Below the pieces are notes generated by a model. The model did no database searches. It was not told where the DNA came from and saw nothing but the letters and a program-made list of their open reading frames with translations. DNA of 64,000 nucleotides, from contig NW_024104765.1 of NCBI RefSeq assembly GCF_003945595.2, positions 248,001 through 312,000 of the forward strand, given 5' to 3'. Numbering within the stretch: position 1 is the stretch's first letter; each line of letters opens with the position of its first letter. This document shows positions 24,601 through 37,905 of the stretch, piece by piece. The translations under genes were made by a program, and so were the position numbers. Source of the stretch: Pipra filicauda. Lineage: Eukaryota; Chordata; Aves; Passeriformes; Pipridae.

Positions 24601-27600
24601 CCCATAGTGTAGAATTCCTGTTATAAATACAGGAATTGTGTTTATACAAGACCCCTTGTACCTTGACAGAAAATGTTATACAACTGTTTTCTTCTCTTAT
24701 ATGAATAAAGTTTGCTTTGATGTATTTTATATGCAGCATTTCATTAGCTACAAATGTATTTGTGTGTTGCTGCTGATTGCACTGTGAAATGATACAATTA
24801 TTCTTAAAATTTAAGGAGATTATAGACTGGACCTTAATCCTGTACCATATCTATGTGAACTCCATTGGCAGCGTGCAACATTATTGTTATTAACTGAAAT
24901 TCACATCCGTATGGATATATGTAAAATGACTTTTTCATTGCAATTCGTGCTCTTCTGTTGCAATTTGGTAATTAGCAAATCCATGACAAATGATGATGTT
25001 GTCACAAACTGTATGTGTGCATACTGGGGCAGACAGAATAAGTATCTTCAGCTGTAGTGACTAAAACTTGAAAGTGTGAATTTTGCAGGAATTCAGAGTG
25101 GTCCAAAGAAAGATTGTTGTTCTTGTCATCATGTGGTGGCTGATTACATTATTTTCAAACTTAGCTCTTAAAGATGGTCTGTTGTGTTCATTCAGTTGGA
25201 GAAGATCAAAATGTTTGGGTTTTTTTTTGCCTGAGAGCTAGGTGAATGTGGTGCTGATGGGTATATGAGAACTCCTCACTATGGGCTGTGTTCCCTTCCA
25301 GTTGGTCATTACCCATTGTACTCCTTTTTTTTATATTCCAAATTTCAGGCTGCTAACAGAATTTCTTTTGTCACTAGTTAGTTCTGAAATCTTTGTTATC
25401 TCCACCTATTCTGTTTTGCTATGGTTTACATGTTTCATCTTTGAGTCTTCCCTGCATTATTATTTTGACTTTTCATCTTTTTCCTGAATCTGATTCTAAG
25501 AGTTTTTTTTCCTCTCCTGCTGTACTTTGTGGTACAAATTCTGCAACACTGTGAGATGATCAGGTTTATTCTACTAATGTACAAATTGTCAACATATAGT
25601 GACCTATATTATAAATATAAGGAAGTATTTGGACTGCTGTGCAGTCTTTCCTCAATAACTTTGCCTGTACTTTTGGTTCATCCCTTGGTTATCTTATAAT
25701 GTCTGCCTGTTATGAGAAAAATTGTGTGTTAAAATATGTTAGTAAGTGTTCTTAGCTGTTAGTAGACACATTCATATCCTTCTAGTGTAGACAGTTTACT
25801 CAATAGAAACCTAGGAGCTTCTTAACACTAGCAGAAAAAGTGTAATGCTGATGGAAAAATGGGGAGTCATGAAAGTTTTTAGGTATTTCAAAAGAAACCC
25901 CAAAACTTCTTTTGAAGAAGCCTTGTTTTTAACTGCTCTGGCTACACAGAGTTTGTTTCTACTGTTTTAAACTGATTTTTACTGTGTTGAGGTTCTAGTG
26001 AAGTATTAGGACCTTAAGGTCCTACCCTATTTTTTTTTCCTGTGTGCTGTCATGCTAGAGTAGATCTTGGTAATATTGGGGAATATATACTGTACTAATC
26101 TAAGTTGTCCCTCGTAAAAGCAAACATGCATAGGTCTATATAAAAAAGCTTTTTTTTTTGTTATTATTACATACCTCTGATCACTACTTTTTAGAGTATG
26201 ATCCCTTGCCAAGGGTAATTCTGTCTATAAAGACCTCAACAGCCTTTGAAAGGCTTTTTTTGCTATTTCATCAAGCACCTGCAGTTGTGATGTCCTTCTT
26301 TGTGATGCGACCATAAGATTAGTAGTCACTGGTGGTAAAAAACACCACCAGCAAAATGTCAGGTGCCCTTTTAATATAAGTAGAAGACATTTCCTCTTTT
26401 TCTTAATATCACGCCTGATCTCTTACTCCAGACAACATTCATCAGACTCTTCACTGAGTGTGTAGATGGATGTCCACCTTAGATTTTGTTTGGCTCAACA
26501 GCTAATAGTGATATTTAAATAATATAGTCACAAGCTGCTGGAATGTGATTGTTAGTAAGGTGGATGTTTTTTGAGCTTTCAGTTCAATGATTTCCTGTCT
26601 AACCAAGTCTCTGTGTTTTCTTTTGAGTATGCATGAATTCTGTAGCATCTACTTCTTTAAATAAAAAGTGTTTTCTATTGAGTCCAGTGAGCAATTTTTT
26701 ACACTGAGCCTAACACTTAAAAGTTTGTTTTGATGTTTGTCTTTACACATTTGCTTCTACCATTCTGTGTTTCTTCTGGTCTCACAGTTGCTATTTTTTG
26801 TACATGTATTACCATGAATGTAAGATTCCCATCATAACGTCTAATACTTCTAATTTTGCTTTCATACCTGTGACCTCCAGATGTTCTGCTATTCAGGGAG
26901 AGATGTACAGCTGCTAGAAATCACAAGGAATCTGCTAAAATATAGTACACCACACAGATTCCCAAGTGCATGAGGAGAAACAGCTGTCATCACTGTGTCA
27001 TGTCATGCAAACTTTCAGTTGCCTCGGGCATTTTTGTGCTCCTTCATCACTGTAAGACTTGCCCTGTCAAACAGTGATGTTATCTCTTTGAACAGGGAGC
27101 GGGGTAGAAACAATAGTCCCAGATTTTTTTAAGTTAAACTATGAGGAGTCAGGGAAATTGTCTTGCTTTCAAATAAAATGGTACGTGCATATTTTATCCA
27201 GATATGTGTGTGACAAATGTGTAGACAAAAACACCCTCACTGTTTAGGGTACATCCAACCAGTGAGCATAATTGTTTTAATACCCATTGTCCTCAGTAAT
27301 GGCATCAAGCCTCAGCGTCGTTCCAGATTGGAGCTGGTCTTCATTAGAACTTCCGAGCTCTGTACTGTAAGATTTTATTAATAAATTTTCCTATATCAAA
27401 GTAATTCAGCTAGACCATGATTCCAAAGGCAGATTACTTATTGGTAAGCCATAGCTTGTTTAATCTGTTCTCAAAAATTTCTGGTAAGAAAGATTCAAAA
27501 AACCTCCCTGGATAACACGTTGTAGTTAATTTATCTTTGCCTTCAGTCATTTCCCGCCCCCTTGATCTCTAATCTGTTGTTGCAATTTGACACTACTGCG

Positions 27601-30317
27601 ATTTATTGTATCCCATGTAGATAGGAAAAGTAGCATATTCCCTTTCTGTTGGAAGCACCTCTTAGATTTTCAAAACTATTTTCAATCATTTTCCAGTTTT
27701 CGCTTTTGAGAACAGAGTTTTTTGCAGTCCTTGATTTTGAATTTTTACTTTTTTTCTCTTTCCTTTTTGCTTTTTTGTTATATCCTTGAAATGTATGTCG
27801 TTTTGAAGTCCTTACTTGCAGGGAAGGTAGCAATCTAATAATTCAGTAAGAAAGTGACAATCTATCTAAGACTTAGGATTTAAGTACTTTTCCTGTAAAA
27901 CGTAGCCTTCGAAGTACAAATACTCACGGGAACAGTGGTAGTTCTCTGAAGCATAACAAAATAAGGTAGTTAAGAAGATTACAAAAGTAGATGGAGGGCT
28001 TAAAATTAATAAAACTTCAGCACCTTGACAAAAGCTCACCTTTCTATGTAGGTTCAGCAAATAGATACTTAGTTTGTTAGTTACCCTGATGCACATGTGT
28101 TGCTGGGTTAAAGTTATGTGATGCTTTTACTGAAGTTATTGAGAACTCCTTCTATCAGCAAGCTACCATTTCTCTAAGAAATACTTGCAGTTAATAGTTA
28201 ATAACTACAGGTCATGACATGTGGATACAGTTCCTGCATAATATCCTTGATTCTTGTTGCCCATTCAGAGACTGAGAGGCATTCTGCTACATACAGTCCT
28301 TCAGCTCTTTAAAAAAAACCTCTGAAGACCTCACTGTAGATTTCAATTTACTTGCAGTAGTTGGCTGTAAGCAGTAGCTGCACATCTCTGCTAGCATAAC
28401 TAAATGTATTAAGTACTTTCTGTATTGGCACGTGCCTTTATCTTTTCCCACAAATCCAAGCTTCATTCCCCACTTTTGAACAATATATATCAATAATGTC
28501 TAGGTTGCTTTCTCAAAGTGCAGTTATTGAAGATTCATTGTTTCAAAAACAAGAGGTACTGACTATGGAAAACATATTGTGCAGGACTGTATAAGAAATG
28601 TATGTATGTTAATATTAACATTTAGTAAGGCATCTCATTCTATCAAAATATCTTCACTGTGTGTCTGAAGTTTCTTGATAAGAATGTGAGATATCTATTT
28701 GAATGTCCAATCCATTGTCTATATATTTTACTTTTTTTATTATTGTTATTTTGATAGAGAGTGAATACCACAGGTTTGGGGGGAAGGTGGCAAAAAAGTG
28801 CTCTTCTGGGGAATCTTTACTTCCATTGTGACTAAGAATCAGGGAATTTCATCTGGCCTTTTCCATTTACTCTACCATTTAAATATCATAGTATTTTTTT
28901 ACTCTTGGCTTTATGCGGACATACTGTATATTGCAGGTTGTTTCTACATAAGACTTCCCTAATTTACAGATCAAACTAGAACAGTTAGGAGACATCAATA
29001 TTTTGTTTCTTCTGTGTGGTGCATTACCTAAACTGACACACAAGGCAAAGAAACTATTTCGAATTCATACACGTATGGAGCATATCTTCAAGAAATAGTG
29101 CTGCGGGCAATGGTTAATATCTATAAAATTTTTTTCATTAGTGTTTTTTAAAGGCCTCCATATAAATCCTTGAGCAGTTGTCATACAGCATGTATAATTC
29201 TATAGTTTTCAGGAGGGAATGATGTTTTTATGCCGTCAGTGTCTTTAAAATAATGATGTACGGCAACTTGCAAATTTAAGTTAAAATAACAGGTGAACAG
29301 TATGGCTTGACACTATCTTTTGAAATAGCATTCCCCATTTTATTAGATCTGTGCTTATGCATATGTTAAGAACTTGATGTCTCATGTCTTAAGAAGCGTG
29401 CAGGTCTTTCTTTCTAAGGTGTGGAATATTTTTTAATATTCATCTTTCCAAATATTCCAAAAACAACCCCATGGTGTTATTCCTCGTATCTTTCATCTCT
29501 TAAGTATGCACTGCTTTCATTTGGGAAGAGTTAATCTAGTACCACTTAGTACTTGGCAGAACAAAGAGATTCGGAAAGAAGGTATATGTAACATCAAAAA
29601 GGCAGTGGAGCTTTATATAAAATTATTCTCTAAAAATAGACCTGAAATTATTCTCTGAAAATAGGAGATTGGACTAAACTTGCAAAAATGTGTACCTGTA
29701 GTTTTTGGTAAGAAGAGTTTGATCAAATGTCTTTTCCATCTTCTCTTCTGTAACTGCTGTACAGTCTTCTGGTATACAATATTTCTGGCTTTGTGATTCC
29801 TTGTATGAAGATAAATTAAACGTTCATCAGAGAAACAGAAAAATGCTGTGCTAACTCATGTAGTTCTCACTTTATTATTCTGTTAATTATTCTGAGCTAG
29901 TCATACAATTCTTTGTCCTTTTAGGGACTCATGTAACATGGACAACTTCTACCAAAGCTCCATCCAGCTTCAGACATGACTGCTGGACAAATGCATTTGT
30001 TGCTATGAGAAACTTAACTTGTGGGGCAAAATTCTTTAGACTAAAGACTAGTCTTTATTTTGTAACTCTCTGTTATCTTTTGAGTTGAATATAAAAGTTT
30101 TCATTTGAATGGTAGTGAATATGTGTAGCGTTCTTGGTCTCCTGTATATGATAAAGAACAGAACAATGGAGAGAACAGATTCTGTTGAATAGGCAAATCC
30201 TGCTTGATGTTTGTGTACCTAATACCCTGAATACTCTTTTGATGAATCAGTAAAGTACATTCAGTGATCAGGCATTAAATCAAATTAGGAATAAGGAGTT
30301 CCTCAGGCTTGTGATTT

Positions 30318-31480
30318 ATAGAATCGTAGAATGTTAAAGATCATCTAGTCCCAACCGGTCTGACATGGGCAGGGACACCTCCCACTACACCAGATTGCTC
30401 AAGGCCTTATCCATCCTAGCTTTGAACTCTGTCAGGGTTGGGGCATCCACACCTTCCCTGGGCAACCCGTTCTGGTGTCTAATCACCTTCACAGTGAAAA
30501 ATTTCTTCCTAATACCTAACCTAAATTTCCTCTCTTTCAATTTGTACCCATTCCTCTTTGTCCTATCACTACAGTTCCTTACAAAGAGTCCCTCTCCGGT
30601 TTCCCTGTAGGTTCCCTTCAGTTACTGGAAGGTGCTATGAGGTCTCTTCTCCTCCTCTCCAGACTGAACAACCCCAGCTTTCTCAGCCTGTCTTTGTAGG
30701 GGAGGTACTCCAGTCCTTTTATCAACTTTGTGGCCCTCCTCTGGACTTGCTCCAACAATTCTTTGTCTCCGGAGCTGGATACCGTACTTCAAGTGGGGTC
30801 TCACAAGAGCGGAGTAGAGGGGTAGAATCACTTCTTTTGGCCTGCTGGCCCCACTCCTTTTGATGCAGCTCAGGGTGTTGTTGGCTTTCTGGGCCGTATG
30901 TGTGCATCACTGGCTGATGTTTAGTTTTTCATCAACCATCACCCCCAGGTCCATCTCCACAGGGCTGCTCTCAATCACTTCTCCACCCAACCTGTAGGTG
31001 TGTTTGGGATAGGAACAGCCCAGGTGCAGGACCTTGCACTTCACTTTGTTGAACTTCATGAGATTTGCATCAGCCCAAGCCTGTCAGGGTCCCTCTGGAT
31101 GGCATCCCTTCCCTCCAGTGTGTTGACTGCACCACACAGCTTGGTGTTGGCAGCAACTTTGCTGAGGGTGCACCCGATCCCAGTGCCCATGTCACCAACA
31201 AAGATATTGATCAATATCGGCCCCAGTACCAACCCCTGAGAGACACCACTCATCACTGGTCTCCACACAGGCAGTGAGCTGTTGACCACAGCTTTTTGTG
31301 TGCAGCCATCCAGCCAGTTCTTTACCCACCGAATGGTCCATTCATCAGATCTGTGTCTCCGCAATTTAGAGACAAGGATGTCACATGGGACAGCGTCAAA
31401 CACTTTGCATAACTCCAGGTAGATGGTGTCAGTTGCTGTACCCCTGTCCACCAATACTGTAGCCCTGTCGTAGAGTACTT
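30318..31480 (-). mobile_element. CR1 LINE, 5'-truncated, minus strand
   Basis: The plus-strand start at about 30318 shows the complement of the CR1 terminal octamers (ATAGAATCGTAGAATG). Read on the minus strand the element runs from the palm motif region ('LELCKVFDAVP', about 31440) through 'SGVSQGLVLGP' to the C-terminal region and 3' UTR. In the catalytic box the expected FADD has become VAAN, so both metal-binding aspartates are gone. The endonuclease domain is absent. The element is dead and antisense to ZNF292. Confidence 0.92.
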
Positions 31481-33628
31481 GTCTCAGGAGCTTGTGATAA
31501 TATGCTGCTTTATAACAGAATGAACACAAGGATGAGGACAAAAAGAGATTAACTGTTCAGAACCACAGAAGACAATCTGAACTTCATTGTTTCTTTAATC
31601 ATGGAGGGTTGCTCTTATGAAGAGAATTGCAGAGATAAAAAGTAACTTCTGCTTATGAATACATGGTAGTGAAGATGATAAAACTTCAGTATCCCAATTC
31701 TACAGACCTGGAACTTGCGTAGTGTTTTAGTTAAAACTGGCATGGCAGTTGAACCCTGCTTTTGGATACCCAGCCAGACTGGTGAACCACATCAGTGTGA
31801 TGGCAGGAACTTAGAGTTCTCTTCAGGTTTGCTAACATATTCACGAGAAAGGATGGTCTTGGCTCCTCTCCTTCTTCACACATGGACACAGTGGCAGTAC
31901 TGATAAAAGGATACAGGTTGTTGGTTATTAGTGTGGTAGATGTTGCCTTGTTCTTTCACTGGAAATAAAGATCAGATTGAAGCATCCTTTGGGATGCCAG
32001 TTTGACTGTGCTGAGTAGACAAGCTTAAAATGATGATTAAGTAACCTTCCTACTGAGGAAGAAGATTATCAATTAAGTTCTCATCAAAATTAAAAAGGTT
32101 TGAAGTAGCAGTGGGAGAAGCTGCATTCATCTGATAAATGCTAATACAAAAATGTAATGCAGTTGAACTATAGAAATATTGTAATGTCTCCTTTTTCTTG
32201 ATGAGAGAGCAGGTTCAAGTCACCTATGCTGCAGGAAATGCACGTTTCCAGATTAGACACAGTTATTTCTGCCTGTCTTCCTATTTTTAATCTGCCCATA
32301 TGCCAGTCTGATAATTAAAAGAATAGGTAAATTAGATTTCCTGGCAATGGATAAAAGTTTACTGTAATGAACATCCCACCACATTCATGAAATGCTTGTT
32401 TAATAGCCAACTGCTGAGTCTTGTTTTTAACTAAACAGACTAAAATATGTATGTTGGGATGACAAAACTGAATTGAGACCTGAATGAAAACCTGAATAGA
32501 AAGAAATGCAGCCTAGGACTATAAGGAGTTCACTTCTTATGTAAGGATGCAAGAGAGAAATTAGACACTGATGACCAGATCAGAAAAAGCATATTGAATG
32601 CAAAATGTAGAAAGATTAATGGCAAGCCTAAAGATGAGTAATTTCTAATACTGGATATGACAAAACGTGAGGCTTAATGAAATTATTTACTGGTGTTTTA
32701 AATAATTTACTTGTTTTAAAATAGTTTATGGATGTAACCATAAGTTGTCCATTCATTTTCTAGGTATTTTTCTAAAACTAGCTAGTTTTTGAATTCTAGG
32801 CAAAATAGGGCTTAAAAATAATGAGAGGAAATTTATCTTTTGTTTTACCTCTTTCAGTTTAATAGTTTGCAACCTGAGCTCATGCAGTATGTTCAGCATG
32901 CCCAGGTGAAAAACATGGAAATTGCTTGTGCCTTTTAACTTATATTTGGGGAAAGAAACATCTCTCTATTAGCTAACAGAAGGTTCTGTGTTTGGTAATT
33001 AACTTCCAGTTTTCTCTCTTTCTTCTGCTGTTTGTTTTTTTTTTTATTATTATTGTTTTTGTGGTGATGGTAGATGACATAATTATTATGAGAGTTGTAG
33101 CAGAGCCCCACAGACTCTTCTTCTATTTTTGCTTCCATATATGCTGGGGTGCTTTTTTTCAAACCTTCCTCCAGTGTAGACTCTGCCTTAAAAATATAAA
33201 TATATTTTTCAACAGCATAGTAACATCTGTCTTGGTTTTGTATCTCTAAACTGGGGGCAGTGGTACTTCCCTGCTATTCAAAGTTATATACTTTATATAT
33301 ATCAGACTGTATATTGGAGAACAATCCTGGATATTTTCACTGTTACTTTATCTGCCTAGTGAAGTAGAAATAGTTGGATTAGGGTCATGGTTAACTTTTT
33401 ATGCTTGTGTGTTGAAGGCTCGGGGTGCTAATGTCCATAAAAATTGAATTGTAACAATAGTTTAAAAAAAATCCTCAGAAAGTTAATCTTGGGTCTTTGT
33501 GGTTGATCATCATTACCTGGATTCTTCCCACAATTAGTCTTAACTCTATTTACTAGAGATATACAACCCAGAGTGTGAGCTACAGTCAAGTAGTTGTAAA
33601 GAACCATCAAGGTCATTAACACCTTATG

Positions 33629-33640
33629 TGGTGTAAATAC
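33629..33640. repeat. Target-site duplication, left copy, of RTE copy 3
   Basis: TGGTGTAAATAC at 33629-33640 recurs exactly at 35041-35052. Confidence 0.9.
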
Positions 33641-35040
33641 TAGGGAACAGAACAAAGGTCTTTATGTAACCTTTGTCGACCTCACCAAGGCTTTTGATAC
33701 TGTGAGCAGAAAAGGTCTGTGGCAGATTTTGGAACGTTTAGGTTGTCCCCCCAAGTTCCTTAAAATGATCATCTCACTTCATGAGGATCAGCACGGCCAA
33801 GTCAGGTATGGCAACACACTTTCTGAGCCCTTTTTAATTAAGAATGGTGTGAAACAAGGCTGCGTTCTTGCTCCTACCTTATTCACAGTCTTTTTTAACA
33901 TGATGCTCCAAAGGGCCACGGCAGACCTCGATGATCAGGACAGTATCTACATTCGATACCGTACTGATGGAAGCCTTTTCAATCTAAGGCATCTGAAGGC
34001 CCACACCAAGACCTTAAACCATCTTGTCCAGGAGCTGCTTTATGCTGATGACGCCGCCCTTGTTGCCCACACAGAAGCAGCTCTGCAGTGTTTAACATCC
34101 TGCTTTGCAGGTGCTGCTGAGCTCTTTGGGCTGGAAGTCAGCTTAAAGAAGACAGAGGTTGATGGAGACATCAACCTGCACCTCAGGAAGTCCCCCATCA
34201 TCCCCACATCACCATTGGCCAATCAGAGCTCAAATCAGTCCAGCAGTTTAATTACCTAGGCAGCCTCATCTCTTCGGATGGTAAGATCGACGGGGAGATA
34301 GACAACAGGTTGGCAAAGGCATACAGTGCTTTTGGAAAACTCCACAAAAGAGTATGGCATAATAAACACTTGAAGAAAAGCACCAAGACCAGTGTTTACA
34401 GAGCCACAGTGCTGTCTACTCTCTTGTATGGTTCCGAATCATGGGTCATCTACCGCCACCACCTGCGACTCCTAGAACGCTTCCATCAACGCTGCCTCCG
34501 CACAATCGTAAACATCCACTGGTCAGACTATGTGACCAACACATCTGTTCTAGAGCAAGCAGCAGTCACAAGTATTGAGGCCATGTTGCTGAGAACACAG
34601 CTGCGCTGGGTAGGACACATCTCCAGGATGAAGGACCACCGCCTCCCTAAGATCCTGCTTTATGGTGAACTTGCCACTGGCTACCACAACAGAGGAGCCC
34701 CGAAGAAAAGATACAAGGACTCCCTGAAACAACATCTCAGCCTTGGCCATATTGATCACCATAACTGGTCTACTCTGGCCTCCAATCGGGAGGCCTGGAG
34801 ACACACCATCTATAACGCAGCTGTCTCCTTCGAGAACGCACGCAGGATCACTCTTGAGGAAAAAAGGCAACGCAGAAAGAACCGTGTCTTGCAGAATATA
34901 CCATCTAAGGAGTCTTTCTGCTGTGCCTTTTGCAATCGGACATGTCTGTCACATATTGGCCTCATAAGTCACCAACGTACCTGTAACAAATGTGGATAGA
35001 GCCTTCCCAAATCTTCGTTCGCGAAGCCCAGCCATGATGA
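33641..35040 (+). mobile_element. RTE-type LINE copy 3, the longest: reverse transcriptase half plus 3' end
   Basis: A 1,400-bp 5'-truncated non-LTR retrotransposon in sense with ZNF292. Coding text starts at about 33645 with EQNKGLYVTFVDLTKAFDT (RT motif A), then GVKQGCVLAPTLF (motif B) and LLYADDAAL (catalytic YADD, about 34040), then a long C-terminal region ending in a C2HC finger (C-X2-C-X12-H-X3-C) and a stop at 34999. The frame is open apart from one shift near 34180-34210. The endonuclease and the N-terminal RT part are missing. After the stop come the CTTCG-TTCG-CGAAG hairpin and a CATGATGATG tail. A perfect 12-bp target duplication flanks it. The family resembles RTE elements such as AviRTE of some birds and nematodes; the subfamily is not proven. 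Confidence 0.95.
35007..35024 (+). other. Stem-loop in the RTE 3' UTR
   Basis: CTTCG-TTCG-CGAAG folds into a five-pair stem closing a UUCG tetraloop, just before the tail. The equivalent position in the other four copies keeps the stem. It is probably the 3' recognition structure for the element's reverse transcriptase; this is inference. Confidence 0.6.
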
Positions 35041-35052
35041 TGGTGTAAATAC
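35041..35052. repeat. Target-site duplication, right copy, of RTE copy 3
   Basis: Exact repeat of 33629-33640. Confidence 0.9.
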
Positions 35053-37332
35053 ATGTAGGGAAAGGAGGGGGGAGTTCAGATAATCTATGCATTCTTGCAT
35101 TTTCAGAATTGTCGAAATCAATTGTTTCATTATTGCATAGTCATAGTAACTAGAGCTGCAGGGAGTTTTCCTAAAAGAAAAAAAAAATCCAGAAAGGAGA
35201 CCAAAGTAGATGTGGTTATTTGGAGAGAATTTTTTTTGGCAGGAGTTAAAAAGTAGCTCATGGTAATTTTTATTAACTTTCTATCTTTGCTACACTTTTT
35301 TTTTTCTGATTTTTGTGGATTGATATTAAACTTATTTTGCATAATAAACTACATAATAGGTACACTATAAAAGCTACTGAATATATGTATGAATGTGTAG
35401 TGGTTGAATAAACTGAGAATATGAGTCACTAATTGCAGGGTAGGTTATGTTTTCTGGATTTCAAATGTATTCTAATTCTTACTAATAAATCAAAATTAGT
35501 CAGAAAGTAGTATCAGTTCTTTAACAAGTACCTTTTCTCAATGTGTGTTCTGAAATTACTCTTGTCTCCAAAAAGTCTCCGGGAGGATAGCTTTCCTCAA
35601 GTATGAACAGAAGTGTTAGTGCAAGACTTGATTTCTCGCTGTTTCTGCGCGTCCCCTTTTCCCTTTCTGGTGGAGCTTGAGCATAAAACCTAGATCTGTA
35701 TCATCAATGTTTGCTGTTTTACCACAAAAAAAAAGATGTGCAGTTACAGGTCACTTTATTCTTTGTATTCTGGTTTGGTAGACAACATTTTAGATTTACA
35801 TGGTTCTGAAAATCAGACTGACTGAAAAAAAAGATGGTGAGAGGAGAATGTTTATGTAAGGAAAAAAGGCTTATAGATGGGTAGGATTTTGCAACACTGT
35901 TTTACAGATTAAAACTGTTAAGGAAACTAGTACTTAAAAGTACTGGAGCTATTTTTTTTTTGTTTAGATAACACCTAAAAGCATTAGTTTTTAGTAAGTG
36001 ATGATTGTCTATACCCGAGAGCGCATACCCCTGTGTATCTGGGTACTGAAGGTACCAATAATAAAAATCAGTGCCATCATGTAGGTGGTACTTCACTCTG
36101 AGTACAGAACACAGCATAGATGGGCTTTTTTTTCCCCCCCCGTGGAAGGAGAAGCATTGTAGTAAGAGTGTTCAAGAGTATAAAAATATGCATGCTCATA
36201 CACTACAACGAAACTACTTTTAATGTTCTGATTTTCTCTCTTCAGTAGATGAATGAGAAAGTGAATGGTTGAAAGAACAATTTTAGAAGACACATGTGAA
36301 CCAAAATAGTGGGTGTCTGGATCAGACAGGGGGTTCACTTTGAAAGTTATCTCATCATCACTGTCACCACACTTTGTTTTACACTGTGGAACAGTCTTTG
36401 CAGTGTTGAAATTTCAGAGTGTTTTGGATGAAATTAAACTACAAGCTATGCTCCAGAAGCAGTTGCAGACAGTCTACTTCAGCCACTAATGGGTGTCTGG
36501 TTAATGGAACCAGCTGAAATAAGAAAGTCTGAAATGCAACCACCTCTGATGATTTCACTGGGGACTTGGGTTCTCAGAAATGCCTTTTCTGCTGTATGGA
36601 TCTCCCCCTTGCACATTGCATTGAAACGCTATAGTCATTGTGAACTTCTTGTGGACCACAACTTAACTACAAACTCCAGTTCTGGTTTTGAACTTAGTCT
36701 CTGAATGAGTCTCTCTTGACTTTGTGAGTATTTCTTGGACTCACTGATTCAGTACTCACTAATCTTGACTTGCTTTTCCTTGCTTTCAGCTGTGGGGTGG
36801 AGAAGCCAGTGGTATTGGGTGTTAGGATGGCATTGCAAAGTGTAAAAGTAGCTGGAGTTTTCTCTTTAAAGGGAAAGGAAAAAAAACAGTGAAGAAGATT
36901 GGAACTGCATCCTGTCAGTGGAGAAGAGGAGTAGTAATGGAAAAAAAAATTGGATAGCTCTGCACCATGCCTGCAGAAATTGATAATGAAAACACTTGCT
37001 TAAATACAATCTTGTTGTAAGTGATGGAATGAAGAGTCTGGCTTCAGTCCTCTCTTCTGGGCACAAGTCAATATCTCCATTAGAATTAAAGCAGCATCAT
37101 CTCACTCTTCAGCCAAAGGCATCTTGGTTTTCTAGAGCTATACTTTGCTTAACAACTTCATTGTGAAACTATTTAGAAGACATATTCAAAGCAAAAATAG
37201 TGTATCAACAACTTAAAATCTTGAAAGGTTTTAGAAACTAAAACTGAGTACAAATTGGTATTGATGTTTTTTGATTATAACCATAATTTAAATAGTGCTT
37301 GAACACTAGAAAATATAATTGCATTTGATTAT

Positions 37333-37337
37333 GTCAT
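37333..37337. repeat. Target-site duplication GTCAT, left copy
   Basis: GTCAT flanks the LTR at 37333-37337 and again at 37901-37905. Confidence 0.88.
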
Positions 37338-37900
37338 TGTATTGGGTCCGATTGAGATGGAGTTCATTTCACCATAGCAGCCCTCACAGTGCTGTGCTTT
37401 GCACTGGTAGCTGGAAAGGTGTTGATAACACACCGATGTTTTGGCTGCTGCTGAGAAGCACTGGCACAGCATCAGTGCTGTCTCTCAGCATTCCCCCCCA
37501 CCAAGGGCTGGGGGTGGGCAAAATCCTGGGAGGGGACACAACTAGGCCAGCTGACCAAACTAACCAAAGGGATATTCCATCCATATGATGTCAGCTCAGA
37601 TATAAAAGCTAAGGGAAGGAGGAGGAAGGGGGGGACATTTGTTATTTACAGTGTTTGCTTGCTGAGAAACCACAACACGTGCTGAAGCCGTGCTTCCCAG
37701 GAAGCGGACGGACATCGCTTGCTGATGGGAAGTAGAGAATAAACGTTCTTTCTCTTTGATTGTGCACACACGAACTTTCGCTTTTGCCTTGTCTCAACCT
37801 ACAAGTCATTTTCCATCCTGTTTTTTCTCCCCTGTCCAGCTGGGGAGTGCTGGAGCAGCTTGGTGGGCACCTGGCATCCAGCCAAGGTCAACCCACCACA
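37338..37900 (+). mobile_element. Solo LTR of an avian endogenous retrovirus, 563 bp
   Basis: Begins TGTATTGGGT and ends ACCCACCACA (TG/CA ends with a partial inverted repeat), with exact 5-bp duplications GTCAT outside. A TATAAAA box at 37601-37607 and an AATAAA signal at 37738-37743 are placed as in a U3-R-U5 structure and fix the sense as plus. There is no internal coding region. It differs from the longer LTR family at 14.7 and 58.1 kb. In intron 1 it could supply an intronic promoter or poly(A) site in sense with ZNF292; nothing shows that it does. Confidence 0.93.
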
Positions 37901-37905
37901 GTCAT
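37901..37905. repeat. Target-site duplication GTCAT, right copy
   Basis: Partner of 37333-37337. Confidence 0.88.
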
